Positions 46,201 through 58,177 of a DNA stretch of 64,000 nt are shown one piece after another. The DNA is from Marsupella aquatica. Lineage: Eukaryota; Marchantiophyta. A program made the translations under genes and the position numbers. The notes below the pieces were generated by a model. It searched no databases and had not been told where the DNA came from. It worked only from the letters and a program-made list of their open reading frames with translations. The stretch lies in the NCBI GenBank assembly GCA_973895155.1, contig OZ316899.1, positions 8,432,001-8,496,000 on the forward strand, read 5' to 3'. The stretch's first letter is position 1; each line of letters begins with the position of its first letter.

Positions 46201-47609
46201 GAGAGGTCTTTTCTCTCAAAAAAGCCGGTCCAGCTCCACGGCCCTGATAGCCATAGTTTGGGCGAGTGTGCTCCATAAGGTACCAAATGTAGCCCGGTCT
46301 AGAGGAAAACAGCAATTCCCACCGTTCCAAAGGAAGAATGATGCACTTTATAGGTGCAAGTTCTGATCAAAGATAGAGGATTGGCTAAAGTAGTAAATTT
46401 CAGCACTCCACTGGCATCCCAAGTTCTCATTGATGATGGAAATTAGATAGCGTTCAAGAAGAAAGATCTCACCTCCCCGCCAGAAGCTCCCCCTGATGAT
46501 GATCCCAGGTGCAGACCCAAGTGCCGTGTATGCCAGGGATAAATCAACACTTCAATCGAAAGCAGGTGACCCTCCAAACCAGAAGCTTATTTTAGCAGAT
46601 TCCCTAAACCAGTCGTTGGTATCGAGATTAGATTACTCCACACATAGCTTCTTTCACAACGCCCAGATGCTTCATCCGCATAAGCCTTTTTCACTCCCTC
46701 GACCACAACCACCAGCCACCTTAGGGTTGACCAAAACCGCGGCCACGGGCCAAGCACAGTGCCCTATTCCTGCGGAAAAGTCCTCCGGATACCAAAAACT
46801 CACAAAAAAGCCCGGTTGATAGTAGAAACACCTCCGTCTAGGAGATAAGCAAGATTAGTACCTTTAAATCATCCAGTCCTTCAGAAAACCCCGACAAAGA
46901 TCCACACCCTAGTGCTCGTCAGCTCCATTAGTACTCCGCTTCAGCTCCAATTAAGTCCAACCCAGGATAAACCTTAGTTAAGTCTACCTCAGGTTCAGTA
47001 TCAACACACCTACCATGTGTATATATATAAACCCTACTATATAGAAAGGAAGTGATTCTTTGCTTGGTGTAGTTTGACACGTTATCAACACGACTTTGCT
47101 AGACACATTTTTTTAGGAGATTCACTTGTTGAGCACTTAGGCATTTTTCTTTCTCTTGATACCACCTTCTCATGTAGATTGCAATTAGAACTTTTGAGAA
47201 TTGATGGAGAATTGATGATACAAATCTGTTCAAGAAGGATCGACTGCAATTTCACATATTTAAAATGAGTTTGCCAGAGTCTCCTCACATTGATTACACC
47301 AGATGCTACTTTGAGTGATCAAAATAACGGCCTAAAAATGGTTATTGGAGCAGAAATCACAACACAAGACATTGAGATCAAACCAGAAATTGAAGGATAG
47401 ACAAAATCAATTAAGGAGAAAGCAAAGAGGGGGTAGAATTGCCCAATCTTGACAGATTACAACTCCACCAAATAATGACTTTACCCATCTACCAGGTCTC
47501 TTCTTCCTCTAAATCAAAACTTACAACATAAATTGCAACTTTACAATTTTCCATTGAGGAATAGCTCCATCACCCAAATTGAGAATCAGTTGAGACCTGA
47601 ATATAAATC
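46201..47609. other. LINE 5' flank and leader of a decayed copia
   Basis: No gene. The first part may be LINE 5' UTR. At about 47018-47034 an AT-rich GTGTATATATATAAACC could be an LTR promoter box, and TTTGACACGTTATCAACACG at 47076-47095 resembles the leader found just after the LTR of many plant copia elements. Both readings are tentative. Confidence 0.4.
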
Positions 47610-48370
47610 ATGGCTACAAATACAATAGAGAAACTTCTCTTCCAAGCATTACATAAACATAGACGGCTCCAATTACCTTTCCCGGTCACTGGATATAGAG
47701 GCACATCATGCACCTAAGGACCTCCAGGATACCATACTAACGGACAATGGGCCTACCTTACAACAAAAAGCTAGAGCTTTAAATCCTAATAAGACATCAT
47801 TTGGCTGATTCCCTAAAAAGGCAATACGTGAATGAGTACAACCCCTGCCTCTTATGGGATGAACTCCAATCACGGTTCAATCATACACAAACCATATTCC
47901 TTCCTGCAGCACGGTGTGATTGGGTAAATCTTTGAGTTCAAGATTACAAGACAATTGTTGATTATAATAGTGAGTTATTCCGCATTGTCTCCCAACTAGC
48001 CATTTGTGGCCAGCCGGTGGGAGATGAATTGCAAATAAAGAAAACCCTGTCTACATTTCACTCTACCAATCTGATACTGTCCACGCAATATAGAAATATG
48101 AAGTTTACCAAATACTATGAGCTCAACACATGCTATTAGCTGAAAAACACCAGACACTCCTATTACAAGATACCAACGAGACACCACTAGGCACCCTTCC
48201 CCCACAGCCAAACCCAAAGACTTACCTTACACAAAATACATATGGAAATGCCCCTTGAGGAAGAGGCACTTTTTGGGGTAGGGGAACGTTTAGGGGAAGA
48301 GGAGGCTACCCCCAAAGAGGTACGTGGCAAAAAGATCAACGAGGGGTCGAGGAAGGTTGAGATACAATAA
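47610..48370 (+). pseudogene. Decayed copia gag
   Basis: Starts ATGGCTACAAATACAATAGAG (NTIEKLL), parallel to the NTVEKLLWPAL start of the copia gag at 33255. Broken frames then give LLWDELQSRFNHTQTI, DYNSELFRIVSQLAICGQ, KKTLSTFHSTN and STQYRNMKFTKY, and a RGTFWGRGTFRGRGG basic part near 48255-48300. Each block has a counterpart in the same order at 33255-32473. Many stops are present. It is a related family, not a recent copy. Confidence 0.85.
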
Positions 48371-48399
48371 CTTCCGGAATCAGGGGAGAAGAGGCTCTG

Positions 48400-49340
48400 A
48401 ATACCCACAAAGGAGAAGAGGCTTTCTAGGTGTTTTAGGGTTAGTGTATGTTTGTGAGGGATAGTCATATCTCTTTGTGTTGGCTCAAAGGTCTCATCTT
48501 TTGATGTGGAGCCTTTCAAGCACAAGCTCTAGCGGCTATGGTGTGGTTGTCTAGGTTGTGTGTACATAACATGGATTCCTTGAGGCTTAAGGTGTGTTTG
48601 GCTTGACATAAGTGTGTGATTGCATTGGGCAAGATTGTGTGTTTGATTGGCATCAATCGTTGTTTGATTGCTCTTGAAGATTACATCAAAAGGTTGGCTT
48701 CAAACTTTGTTGTGCGGACTGTGCAGACAAAAGTTTGATTTCATTTTGGTTTTGTTGTGGACAATTTGTGGTAGTTCGGATCGGGTGTTGTTCTTGAACG
48801 GATTGCTTGTATCTCAATCTGTTGCAAGTTGATGCGGCGCTTGCATGGAAGTGAAGCTTCAAGTTGTTGTTGCTAAGTTGTAGTTTTGGAGTTGTTGTCT
48901 TCGCTGATATGCATTGTTGCATCGTGGAGGACTGATTGTGTGATCGACAAGTGGATGTTGCTGTCAACAGTTGTCTACAAGATAGATGATGTCGTTTGAT
49001 CCTATTTTGTGAAGGGAAAGTAGTCGGATGTGTGACTCTTTGTGGTTTTGATTGAGGCAGTTCAATTGGGAGTCCGACAGTTGATTATGTTTACAATTTT
49101 TGTAGGATGCAGTTCTGATTTGCATCAAGTTCCTTGTTGATGGATAATACGTTTCTATGAAGGAAATGACATTGAATGTTGGTGAATTGTGTTGGCGGCG
49201 CGCGACGAGATAAGGCACCGCGGAGAGGCGAGGCGGCTATGACTTAGAGCATAGAGGAAACGACAAATTGTGAATAGTGATTTGCCCGTCAATTGCGCCG
49301 TGTTTAGCGCATGACTTGAGCAAAGAGAGTCTTGGTGGGG
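48400..49340. other. Unassigned intergenic stretch
   Basis: TG-rich on the plus strand, with only short ORFs and no domain I recognise. It may be the rest of the decayed copia or unrelated repeat DNA. Confidence 0.4.
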
Positions 49341-49344
49341 AGGC

Positions 49345-49740
49345 ACTCACAGCCCGTGACCTGTGGCCTCTTGCAGCTTGGCTAGCACCCACAGCCCACG
49401 GCCTGTGGCCTCTCATAGTTTGGTTTGTGTGGGTAGACATCCACAGCCCGCGGTTTGTGGCCAATTCACCTTGGTTGTGTGGGTTGGCACCCACAGCCCA
49501 CGACCTGTGGCCTCTCGCTGTTTGGTTTGCGTGGGTAGACACCCACAGCCCACGGCTTGTGGCCAATTCATCTTGGTTGTGTGGGTTGGCACCCACAACC
49601 CACGGCGTGTGGCCTCTTGCAGTTTGGGTTGCGTGGGTAGACACCCACAGCCCACGGCCTATGGCCTTTCACGGTTTGGTTGCGTGGGTAGTCACCCATA
49701 GCCCATGGCCTGTGACCAATTCATCTTGTTTGTGTGGGTA
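49345..49740. repeat. About 52-bp minisatellite (8-9 units), open in several frames
   Basis: Units of 50-53 bp built on GGCCTGTGGCCTCT...GGTTTGCGTGGGTAGACACCCACAGCCCACG, alternating with a variant GGCCAATTCATCTTGGTTGTGTGGGTTGGC. Each unit contains a short inverted pair GTGGGTNG...CACCCAC. Because the units lack stops, ORFs are open on both strands (49277-49909 +, 49644-49237 -). I treat these as by-products. Confidence 0.92.
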
Positions 49741-51480
49741 CTGGAAATGGTTGTTTCAACATTTGGATGGTCCACCCATGGATGATTATCATGAGTTTTG
49801 GAAGATCCATTTGGCTAATATTGAGATATTGGTCACCCAACTATGTGTCCATCACTTACGGCACAAGTGCAATTTCTCAACATGTTGCTCCAAGTGTTGC
49901 TTCTTCTAGTAGCACTAGCCAGAGTGACACTCCACCAACATCCACCATTACTCCTACCAGTGCAATTGTGGGTGGGAGTGGAGTTGTGCCAATATTTAAC
50001 CCTGTGGCAAAGTTCTTTGATGTGTTGAAGCATAACTACCAAGGTGTGAGAACTGATAAGTTGAAGTGTCTTCAAGATTTTTAGCGCAAGACTGGAGAGA
50101 GTCTACGCAAAGCATACACTCATATGTGAAGATTAATTACAATCACCAAGGGAGTGATAGACGCCCAAGCAGTTTAATTTTGGATAGAGAGTTGTGGCGT
50201 AGAGTTAGAGACGCCATTCTATTGAGAGATTCAGATCCCACATTGGTTGTTGTTTTTGCACTTGTTGAGAGCATTGAGAAGGTGAATGAGAAGGTGGTGA
50301 CTTCCGGATTTGTCAAGGAAGGCCCACCAAAGGTTTCATCTACACCCACATTGCAACCTACTGCAAGGAAGAGCCAGAGGGAGAAGCTTACAACATGGGA
50401 ATCTACTAGTCAGAGACTTGTGCCCTCCTATGCCGGACAGTAGTCAGGATGTTGGACTTGTGGTGGGGATCATGCACAAAGATATTTCCCGAATAATAGA
50501 GGGTCCAAGGGGCATCTATGCCTGATCAACGATTGCGTGATCATTGTGGAGTTTCTGGTCACACCAAGGATAGGTGTTTTATACTCCATCCTGAACTACG
50601 ACGGGGAGGATTGCGTACGTATGATTAGGGAAGAGGAGATAGAGGTGGTTGCGGCCGAGGTATGCCACATGCAGGGAGACAAGGAGGTGATGCTCCTGCC
50701 ACTACCATTAGATCCAAAGGATGCAAAAATTGCTCAATTGGAGCAACAACTAGCTGCCATGGCCAGTTATCAGGTTAGACCTACTTTTTGTGATGGAGCT
50801 TCTAATGGAGCTGTTGGAGACTTGGCTGCCATGGGATTCATGTGTGGCACTGCCCATGTTGATGCATTGGCAGCTTTGACTCGAGGAGCAACAAAAGCCC
50901 TTGAGCCCCAAGGAGCAATGGTAGAGTTGGATCCTCAAAGGGGGAGGCTTGTTGTTAAACGAAGCTTCCCCAACCGTTTACATTGTTAGAGGCAGTTCAC
51001 ACTACCTCTATGAATCCGATTAAGACAAATCCAAGTGTTGATAAGTTGGTAGAATCGGATGACGTTGCAACAGGGCTAGCAAATACCTTGCTAGGGGTGG
51101 CCACTAACATTGTGCGCACCCCATTATTTTTAGCAACGGATATATTGGCATTGGGAGTTAGTTCAACTGAAGTGTTCAAATTGGCGGACACATTATGTGA
51201 AGACACTCCAGTTGTTGCTTCTCGTGTAGAGACAATGCATAATTCTGAAGTTGTGGAATTGATTCCACCTATTGCTAGTGGTGAAACATGGCAAGCAATA
51301 GCGGCAAGGTTGATGGAGTTACCAGCACGCCCTGCATTTGAGAGAACTAGGTTTAAACCTAGTGTGGTATCATTGGATAATCGGAGTGGAAGCTTTTGAT
51401 TAGTTGGGCCTTTTGGAGCGACATACCAACCAGAACGAGTGTTGCTGGATACTTGTGCTTAGCCCTTGATGTTGGGTAAG
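49741..51480 (+). pseudogene. Decayed retroelement gag, CCHC knuckle and protease
   Basis: Frame-broken gag-like coding: a Ser/Thr-rich start, then FDVLKHNYQGVRTDKLKCLQDF and KTGESLRKAYTHM, a knuckle-like DHCGVSGHTKDRCFIL near 50541-50585 (first Cys lost), a 138-codon open part (50983-51399), and VLLDTCA-x-PLMLG at about 51437-51475, which resembles the protease DTGA motif with Gly changed to Cys. No RT follows. The order fits a Ty3/gypsy-like element, but the assignment is moderate. Confidence 0.55.
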
Positions 51481-53000
51481 TTTGCGATACAAGGATTGGG
51501 ATAGCATCCAAATGATTTGGAGTAGTGTCCCTTTCCCATTCAAACTTCATTGGGAGGACCTACACCCAAATAGCATATCACCAGACAAGCACTTGAACTT
51601 AGGATTCAAGAGGATCATCCAAAGGATAACTCGTGGATCGAGGCTCAAGCTATTTTGACTAAGGCTGAGTCATATGATGTGTGTCGTCGGGGTGGAGCAC
51701 AGGGAAGCTAGCAACAAACCCAAGCCAGAATTATGCATCCAGACCAGTCTTCTCCCTTGATGAGTGTTGTGCTTGGCTTAAGGCGAGCAAACTAACGTTG
51801 AAAACTAGTTGACAATCCTCTTTTGAGGGAACCCTTCTATAGCCCTGGGTTACCAGGCTTCACACCAATGTAGACTCATTACCAATAATATTTCCTACGA
51901 CCCTTGCACTACTGCTACTGCATGGAAAGCCCCTTAGAGATTCAAAGGACTTATCCACCATTGATCAAAAAGGGGTACCAAGGCACAGATTAATTTGCGG
52001 AAGACATGGCTATGCATAGTTCTTGTGGTCCTGACCTTTAGTTTTGGAGTCCTTTTTACAGGCTTTCGCACCCGACGTCCTATCATGATGGTATCCGGAC
52101 TAAGTATAGGGCTATGAGTTTGGTCTGGGTTTATCTTGGACGTCCACTCAAAGCACTCTACTTTGTTTGAACCTCCACCGGGGTACCTTTCCACTCTGAC
52201 CGCGGGATCACAAGACAATACTCAATAGCAGAGGCAAGCTTTCCGACAATATCCAAACCACCCGGGGGATAGGGGAAAAGGGGAGACTACCTCTTTTCCC
52301 CCAACCACCCCCAGACAATGCGTACTCTACTCGGGGCAATATACAAAAGGCCTCCATCCGATGGGTGATTCCAGAGGATGTAGACAAGAGGTAACGTGTG
52401 GGGGTTAATTTCCAGCTAGACTCCTAAGCTTACCTTGACATTGCAACTCTTCATCCTTACTCCTGTTGTAGGCGAGACACATAGTCATAAAATGGTCTAG
52501 CTCATCCGACCTTGACACCGGTTTGGACAGTCTACAATACAGGGGAAAATAGCCTCTTGTTGTCACTATTGTTAGTATCCAAACCTTACTTCCTCAACAA
52601 CAATCTCCACTGGGAATTCAACAAGGACTGACTTATCAAAACCTAGCTTCTGCAATTTTGCTTGCAAGAATGCATGCCATGTAACTGAATAATGTTCTCC
52701 CCCCTTTCCACTTCAGTCCAGGGGTTTACATACTTTACAATCTGTTCTAAGAATGGGGCAATGGCCACCTTGTTCCTAACAAGCTATTTCCTCTTCCTAA
52801 CCTAGTTCTATTCGCCGATCTTTCAACCTTCTTGTAAAGCAGGCAACACCCAAATTCTCTTTCATGCGCGGCCTCCCACTCGGCTGCCTCTGTATCCCTT
52901 GCCATCACTGCATCAATTCAACAGCAAGCCCAGCGCTGGCAACGCAGCTCATTCCGCTATCTTAGGCATTGTTCTTCCCTTTCCCCCGGCGTCTCGCCTG
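51481..53000. other. Unassigned stretch
   Basis: Mostly without usable ORFs. Short open pieces (51934-52218 -, 52969-53184 +) show no domain. Possibly the decayed remainder of the retroelement to the left. Confidence 0.4.
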
Positions 53001-53010
53001 CGATCACCCA

Positions 53011-53560
53011 TCAGTTGCAGTATTCTTTGTAAACATTAGGATCCCACTCGTCCTCCAGCTTGATTTCTTCATCCACGGTGTCAGGGTTGGGTTGGTGTAC
53101 CATGAGGTACGCCCAAGTTGGCGCTGGTGGTCCTCCACATCTAATTATGGGGTCCTCCCCCCTCAAAAACTCGACGTCAATTAATAGATTGTACATCCGT
53201 GCGGCTGCTGGCCCCGCATGACAAAACAACTTCCACATAATGATACCTTTACACTGCATCTCCCCATTAAGATCCACGTCAACCTTGCCTGCTCGTCCGG
53301 ATTGATCCACTACCTCAATTAAGAAATGCGCAAAACAATACCACCAAAAGTAGCGGGGATCCGCAAGTGAATGCCCGAAAGGATATCGACCTGTAAGGGC
53401 ATTTATCCATCGCCTGAGTTGAGCCAGAAAGCTTAATAGTGGGTCAGCCTCATGTTGGGGCAGCCGCATTTTGACCCGAGGATCATGCTGCCATATCGAG
53501 TGATATATAGCTATAGGGTTGGTCTCCAAGTATAGACCAAACCCGTCCTCATCTATAAGT
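53011..53560 (-). CDS. Unrecognised open exon, possibly of a transposon gene
   Basis: An open minus-strand frame of about 180 codons; similarity-like composition extends upstream past the first Met at 53529 (HQFFRELIDEDGFGLYLETN). It is rich in Trp/Phe/His: FWWYCFAHFLIEVVDQSG, IIMWKLFCHAGPAAARMYN, ending with an acidic EEIKLEDEWDPNVYKEYCN. I do not recognise a family. It lies downstream of, and in the same direction as, the gene at 62808-54657, so it may be a later exon or second gene of that transposon. Confidence 0.5.
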
Positions 53561-53869
53561 TCCCGGAAGAATTGGTGTGGTGTCTAGAAGGTCGCAGATC
53601 CAAAGTAATTTCTTAATCTATAATTATGTACACTTGCTTCTAACCATCTAATTAACCCTAAATCTCCGTAGGGGTTACCCTTTCCCAAAATGATGTCTTC
53701 TCCCAAATACCCACACGTAAATCAGCCGAATCAAAGGGAAACTCGTTAGTTTGGATGGTATCCCCCACACAGGCCACTGCGACCGGATCCCTACCCACAC
53801 TACAACACTACCTACACCTTTTGCAAACTTGAAAGCATTGCAAACAACAAAGGAAATCAAAGAAAAAAA

Positions 53870-54240
53870 ACTCGCCTTTGCGAAGTATCGCGCATCGCAA
53901 TAGAATCGCAAACTGTGAAGCCCAAAGGTTCACATCCGGTCTTTTGCAAGACCTTCGCAATGCCTTCGCAACTTGCAACACGAATAGAATCGGAAAGGAC
54001 TCACATTTAAGCGACTCAGTGGGCGTCGCGATAGGCTTGCAATAATAATTGAGCAGTTCCATATTTGGGATTCCAGGAGTTTGGTAATATGTTTGCAATA
54101 TTAAACAAATGGTAGTTATGCCATGAAGATCGCTTTGCATTTGTGTGAAATTATGTGGTTCGCATAATGTTTGCGATACCTTCAGTATGGTAAATATGCG
54201 ATTTGGGTTGTTCGCATAGGTTTTGCAAGCTGTCTTGAGG
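53870..54240. repeat. TTCGCAA / TTGCGAA motif cluster 1
   Basis: Many copies of TTCGCAA, GCATCGCAA and CTTTGCGAAG in both orientations. The same motif clusters at 55080-55260 and 62890-63150, on both sides of the minus-strand gene. Such clusters suggest subterminal binding sites of a DNA transposon. Confidence 0.75.
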
Positions 54241-55079
54241 CTAGGGTTTAGATTTAGAGTTTTGAATTATGGTTGGGGTCTTGTTGTCCAACACGGAGAA
54301 TGAGGTCTGAATCAAAATTGCTTTATAGAAAATTGATAGGTACACAAAAATTTCCTAAACCCTAAACCCTAGATGGGTGTCATATGACAAGCTAGGTCCC
54401 TATAAGACTACCCATATCAAAACTATATACTACACTAAGTAAATGGGCATCCCATGGGCACTACACCACCAAGCTCTAGAATGGGGTCCTCCTACTCCTT
54501 GTCGCCGGCCTCTTCCCCTTGTCCCTCTTGCGACGATCCGGACGTGGCACAGGAGGTGGTGCTGGCTGCTCCTCCACATCTGGTTCCTCCTCGTCCTCTT
54601 CCTCATCCTCTTCCTCCCCCTCCTGCTGGGAAACTCCTCCTACTGGTCCAGATCCACTAACTACCTCCTACCTTGGGCCCCTTTGTCGTGGTCCCCTCAT
54701 TGTTCTCATCGGTGCTGCTGGTATCACTGGCATCCTCATCATCCTGTTTGCACAGCACAACGCCAAATTGGTTTAGGTTTACGAAATGAAAAGATAAGTG
54801 GATTGGGTGGGAAAAATTGAAGGGGATACATGCACTTACAGTCGTCAACCCTGCGTCAACCAAGTCAAAGAGATGTTTGGCTCCATGCGCAGCTCCTATC
54901 TCCATCTCTTTTGTTGTTATCTTCCTGCGGTACCTCTTATACTACCACAACCAAACATTCCAAAACCAAAATCGATTGGGGTTAATATGCCATAAACCCA
55001 AGAAAAATGCATGGAGGTGCTAATAGGGTGCTCCCTAACACAAAATTGGGCTCAATAACCCTTAGAGGAATTTTTAAAC

Positions 55080-55260
55080 ATAATACACACTTGCAAAACT
55101 CCCCGCTTCGCAAATTCAAATAAATTGGTTGTTTGCAAAGTAGTTTGCAAAGTGGGTTAGTTCGCAATAGCTTCGCATCTACAACTTTAAAAAATGCCAT
55201 GATAGACTTTGCGAAACATTTGCGAAGCAACCCGCATCGCAAAAGCTTCGCAAACTTTGT
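55080..55260. repeat. TTCGCAA / TTGCGAA motif cluster 2
   Basis: Contains CTTCGCAAAT, GTTTGCAAAG (twice), TTCGCAATAGCTTCGCA, TTTGCGAAACATTTGCGAAG and AAAGCTTCGCAAAC. It lies within an intron or spacer of the minus-strand gene. Confidence 0.8.
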
Positions 55261-56289
55261 TTTTAAAAAATTCCGAGAAATCTCTAAGGCACGCAATGTG
55301 TCAGGGTGACCTAAAGTACAAGGGAGGCCATAAGAAAGAAAGAAGAGGTATGCAGGGGGGCATTGCAGGTTTGGATAGCAATTGAAAGCAAGGAAACAGG
55401 AGCAGGGGAGGAGAGGGCCCACTCACAAAGTGTGCTTTGAGGCCGGGAAGTCCACCTTGGCCCATCTTGTGCGTGGTCTTGGGCCGTTTCCTGACTCGTT
55501 CAGCTGCAAGGATGAATTTTTGGGGTGGTGCCCCCACTTCATCCACAATGTGCTGCATGTGAGACACCTTCTCAGCCATTGCCTTGAGGTCTCGGTCGGA
55601 CTTCCCGGCCTTCTGTGCCTTGGCTTCCATCTCCTTCCAGAAGAGAAGGTTCTTGGCAGCTCTCATCTGCACCTCCACTTTGTAAAAGGCATTCCACATG
55701 TCCTCAGTGAATTGCAGTGGCCTCCTAGCTCACGTTTCTGTACTCCTCCAAGTTTGCCAGGTAGGCCCTTACCTTCTTCCTATCATGGTACCGTGCTTGA
55801 GACATTGAATTGGAAATTCTATCTGCAAGCCACTGTTCATCAATCTCTGCTCCATTTCAAAATGAATCTTTGATTTGACTCATTACTTTCCTCTGGTCTG
55901 CCTTGCTGAGTTTCCCCCACTCAACTCCTCGTGCAAAATTGGAGCGCACCATAAGCCTGATAGTGCTCTTTGCCCCGGTGTAGGCCAGTTCAGTAGGAAT
56001 TGTGATGCCTTGCCAAGATCATGAAGTAATAACTAAGCCTAAAAAATGGCTAAATAAGGATAGATAGAGAGTATAAGGTAACAATAAAGACCGATACCGA
56101 TTTCTATGTGTAGATGATAAAGGAAAGGATCCAACGGTTGAGATCTAGTGGATTGGAGTTATGACCTAATCCATGCTTGATCACAAGGACCCCTAAGTGG
56201 CGGCTTCGGAGTAAGGTGACCAATACTCTGCCATTTCGCATTCTCGTGCACACGGTTTTGGCATTGAGGAGCGACTATTAGTCGAGTGC

Positions 56290-57621
56290 ATGTGGTGGAT
56301 TGGGAGATTGCGCAAGTTCTTGGCATTCGGTGGAATGAACACGGTGAATCAGGCAGGGAAGTTTTGGGGCTGTTTGCTTGAAGAAGCAAGGCAGATGATA
56401 CCTACGTATGAAGACGTTGAGCCAGAGCGCGTAGCCAGAGAACGAGCGGAGCTTGTACAATTGTGGGGAATTCACAAAATGGCATTCGTAGATACGGAGG
56501 AGGTGTTGGAAAAGTTCTCGTGGACACCCACAAGTGCGAAGCTTGACGAATTGCTGATTCGGGAGAATAAGGTCGTGGGGATTAGAGAGGCAATCAAGAA
56601 TGCAGGGCGGCCACTTTGGGAATTGAAGAGTCACACTGCGAAGTGGACGAAGGAAGCTATTCTTGGGGAGTATTCAGGCGCTGAAGAGATGAAGCGCAAG
56701 GGAAGTTCGGCATCCGCAACTCCAGCAAAGCAAACTAGGTCAGAGAGACCAATCAAGATGGAATCTGGGCCAGTTAGAGATCGGGCCGTAGAGGATAAAA
56801 CCATGACAGTGTGGGCGGACAGGTTACTTGCCGATTTACAATTACAGTTTGCAAGAGATGAGGATGAGGTCGTCAGTGCCGTCCAGGATAATAAATATGC
56901 AGGATATATTAATGACACTGGGTTGGAGGGCTTTGTCAGGTTGTCCTGGAGGATGGTAGACATACCGGATGAGGATCCGTTGGACTTTGTGGGATGCTGG
57001 GAGGCTTCTTCCAACACGACGCTGTTGTATGGAAAGGTGTTCAAACTAACACCTGCGCTTATCGAAGCCGTCTTTGCTTTACCAACAGGAAAGAAGACTA
57101 AGGTGGATCAGAGGAAGATGTTGTCGGATGACCAGTTCAGGTCATTTCTAGGGCCGTCCACTAAGAATGGGTTTTTTAGGAATCAATGTACCAACCCGCA
57201 TATAGGGCAGCTGATTGATTTCCTGAGAGTCACGTTGCATTGTACCTTGCCGAGAGCAGAAATCGGCAAAGCCCAGGTATTTTTGGTGGAGAATATTGAT
57301 GCAAGCCGAGACTACAACGGCTATCTCTTAATGCGGTTGAAGAAGGCATTAAATGAAGAGAAGCAGAGTATTGGGGAGGGAGCAGTATCCAAACTACGGT
57401 ACCATCTGCAATTACTTTGCCGATATGCAAGAAGCCAGTCTTTTGCACCGGTGTTGCCTATACAGGAGCGGATGCCGATCACTGCACCACTTGAGGAGGT
57501 GGAGGAGGGAGGAGGACAAGGAGCCTCTAAGCAAACAACGCCACGGGAGGAGGTCGGCAACACCGGCAACACGAGAACAGGAGCATTCCCCGATCAAGGA
57601 GCCAGAGGTAGTAACATATGA
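56290..57621 (+). CDS. LPTG-domain protein, N-terminal half (element C ORF)
   Basis: Open for 443 codons from ATG 56290. An N-terminal helical part (LQ/WE-rich, KFSWTPTSAKLDELL) leads to a Lys-rich linker (GSSASATPAKQTRSERP), then the globular domain at residues about 165-390: GYINDTGLEGFVRLSWRMVD, DFVGCWEASSNTTLLYGKVF, ALIEAVFALPTGKKTKVDQ, FFRNQCTNPHIGQLIDFL and LRYHLQLLCRYARSQ. The domain pattern matches the ORF of element D. After 57540 the frame shifts by one and coding continues at 57600-58177. It is the best preserved member of this family in the window. Family name (putative plant transposon protein/PMD-like) is tentative and function unknown. Confidence 0.7.
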   Translation: MWWIGRLRKFLAFGGMNTVNQAGKFWGCLLEEARQMIPTYEDVEPERVARERAELVQLWGIHKMAFVDTEEVLEKFSWTPTSAKLDELLIRENKVVGIREAIKNAGRPLWELKSHTAKWTKEAILGEYSGAEEMKRKGSSASATPAKQTRSERPIKMESGPVRDRAVEDKTMTVWADRLLADLQLQFARDEDEVVSAVQDNKYAGYINDTGLEGFVRLSWRMVDIPDEDPLDFVGCWEASSNTTLLYGKVFKLTPALIEAVFALPTGKKTKVDQRKMLSDDQFRSFLGPSTKNGFFRNQCTNPHIGQLIDFLRVTLHCTLPRAEIGKAQVFLVENIDASRDYNGYLLMRLKKALNEEKQSIGEGAVSKLRYHLQLLCRYARSQSFAPVLPIQERMPITAPLEEVEEGGGQGASKQTTPREEVGNTGNTRTGAFPDQGARGSNI

Positions 57622-58177
57622 TGTAGTGAGAAATCCGTTGCATCGGCCTACTCGTAATAATCCATATGCAGGCATCCAATTGGTCAAGAGGAAGATGACT
57701 ACCAAAGAGAGAAAGAAATATGACGAGCAAATGGATTCAGAAACAGATGAGGAGGTAAGCCGAAGCCAGGAGAGGCCGGTATTAAGAGCTTCTAACAGAG
57801 CCCAAGTGGAGGGACCTGTGGAGGAAGGTCAACCAGCAGCAGCCCAACAATATTCGGAGGAAGAGATCGGGGGCTTTGGAGGAGAGGCCGGCATGCTAGG
57901 TAGTCAGGTTAATGTGGATGATTACGACGATGACTATGTCGATCACAGGGAGAGGCCGGTACCAGGAGTTAGAAAGATGGAAAGGTTTTGTAGAAGACTT
58001 CCCGTAGTCTTCTATGGCAAGCCGGAGGACCAGAAAACCCTAGAGTCTCCTCCACCGGACGTGACACCATTGGAATTTGACCAAATGAAGGAAGCCGAGG
58101 CAGGTCTGAAGGAGAAACTCGACGAGTGGAGGGCCCGAAATGACATGCAGGAACGGCAGCTACCAAGCGGTGATTGA
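57560..58177 (+). pseudogene. Acidic middle segment of the element C ORF
   Basis: Continues from about 57560 in the next frame: EQEHSPIKEPEVVTYDVVR, ERKKYDEQMDSETDEEVSR, an acidic DDYDDDYVDHRER, and FCRRLPVVFYGKPEDQK, ending in a charged helix before TGA at 58175-58177. Coding composition resumes at once in the same frame (EEIRRLSEKQAEPLTDFDQL). The region may be a flexible linker. Confidence 0.6.

Noticed and set aside
46496-46819. 107-codon plus-strand ORF
   Set aside because: No recognisable domain and lies in the probable LINE 5' flank on the opposite strand.
40134-47055. TAGAAAG as target duplication of the minus-strand LINE
   Set aside because: Seven bases only, and the 5' end of the LINE is not defined, so the match may be chance.
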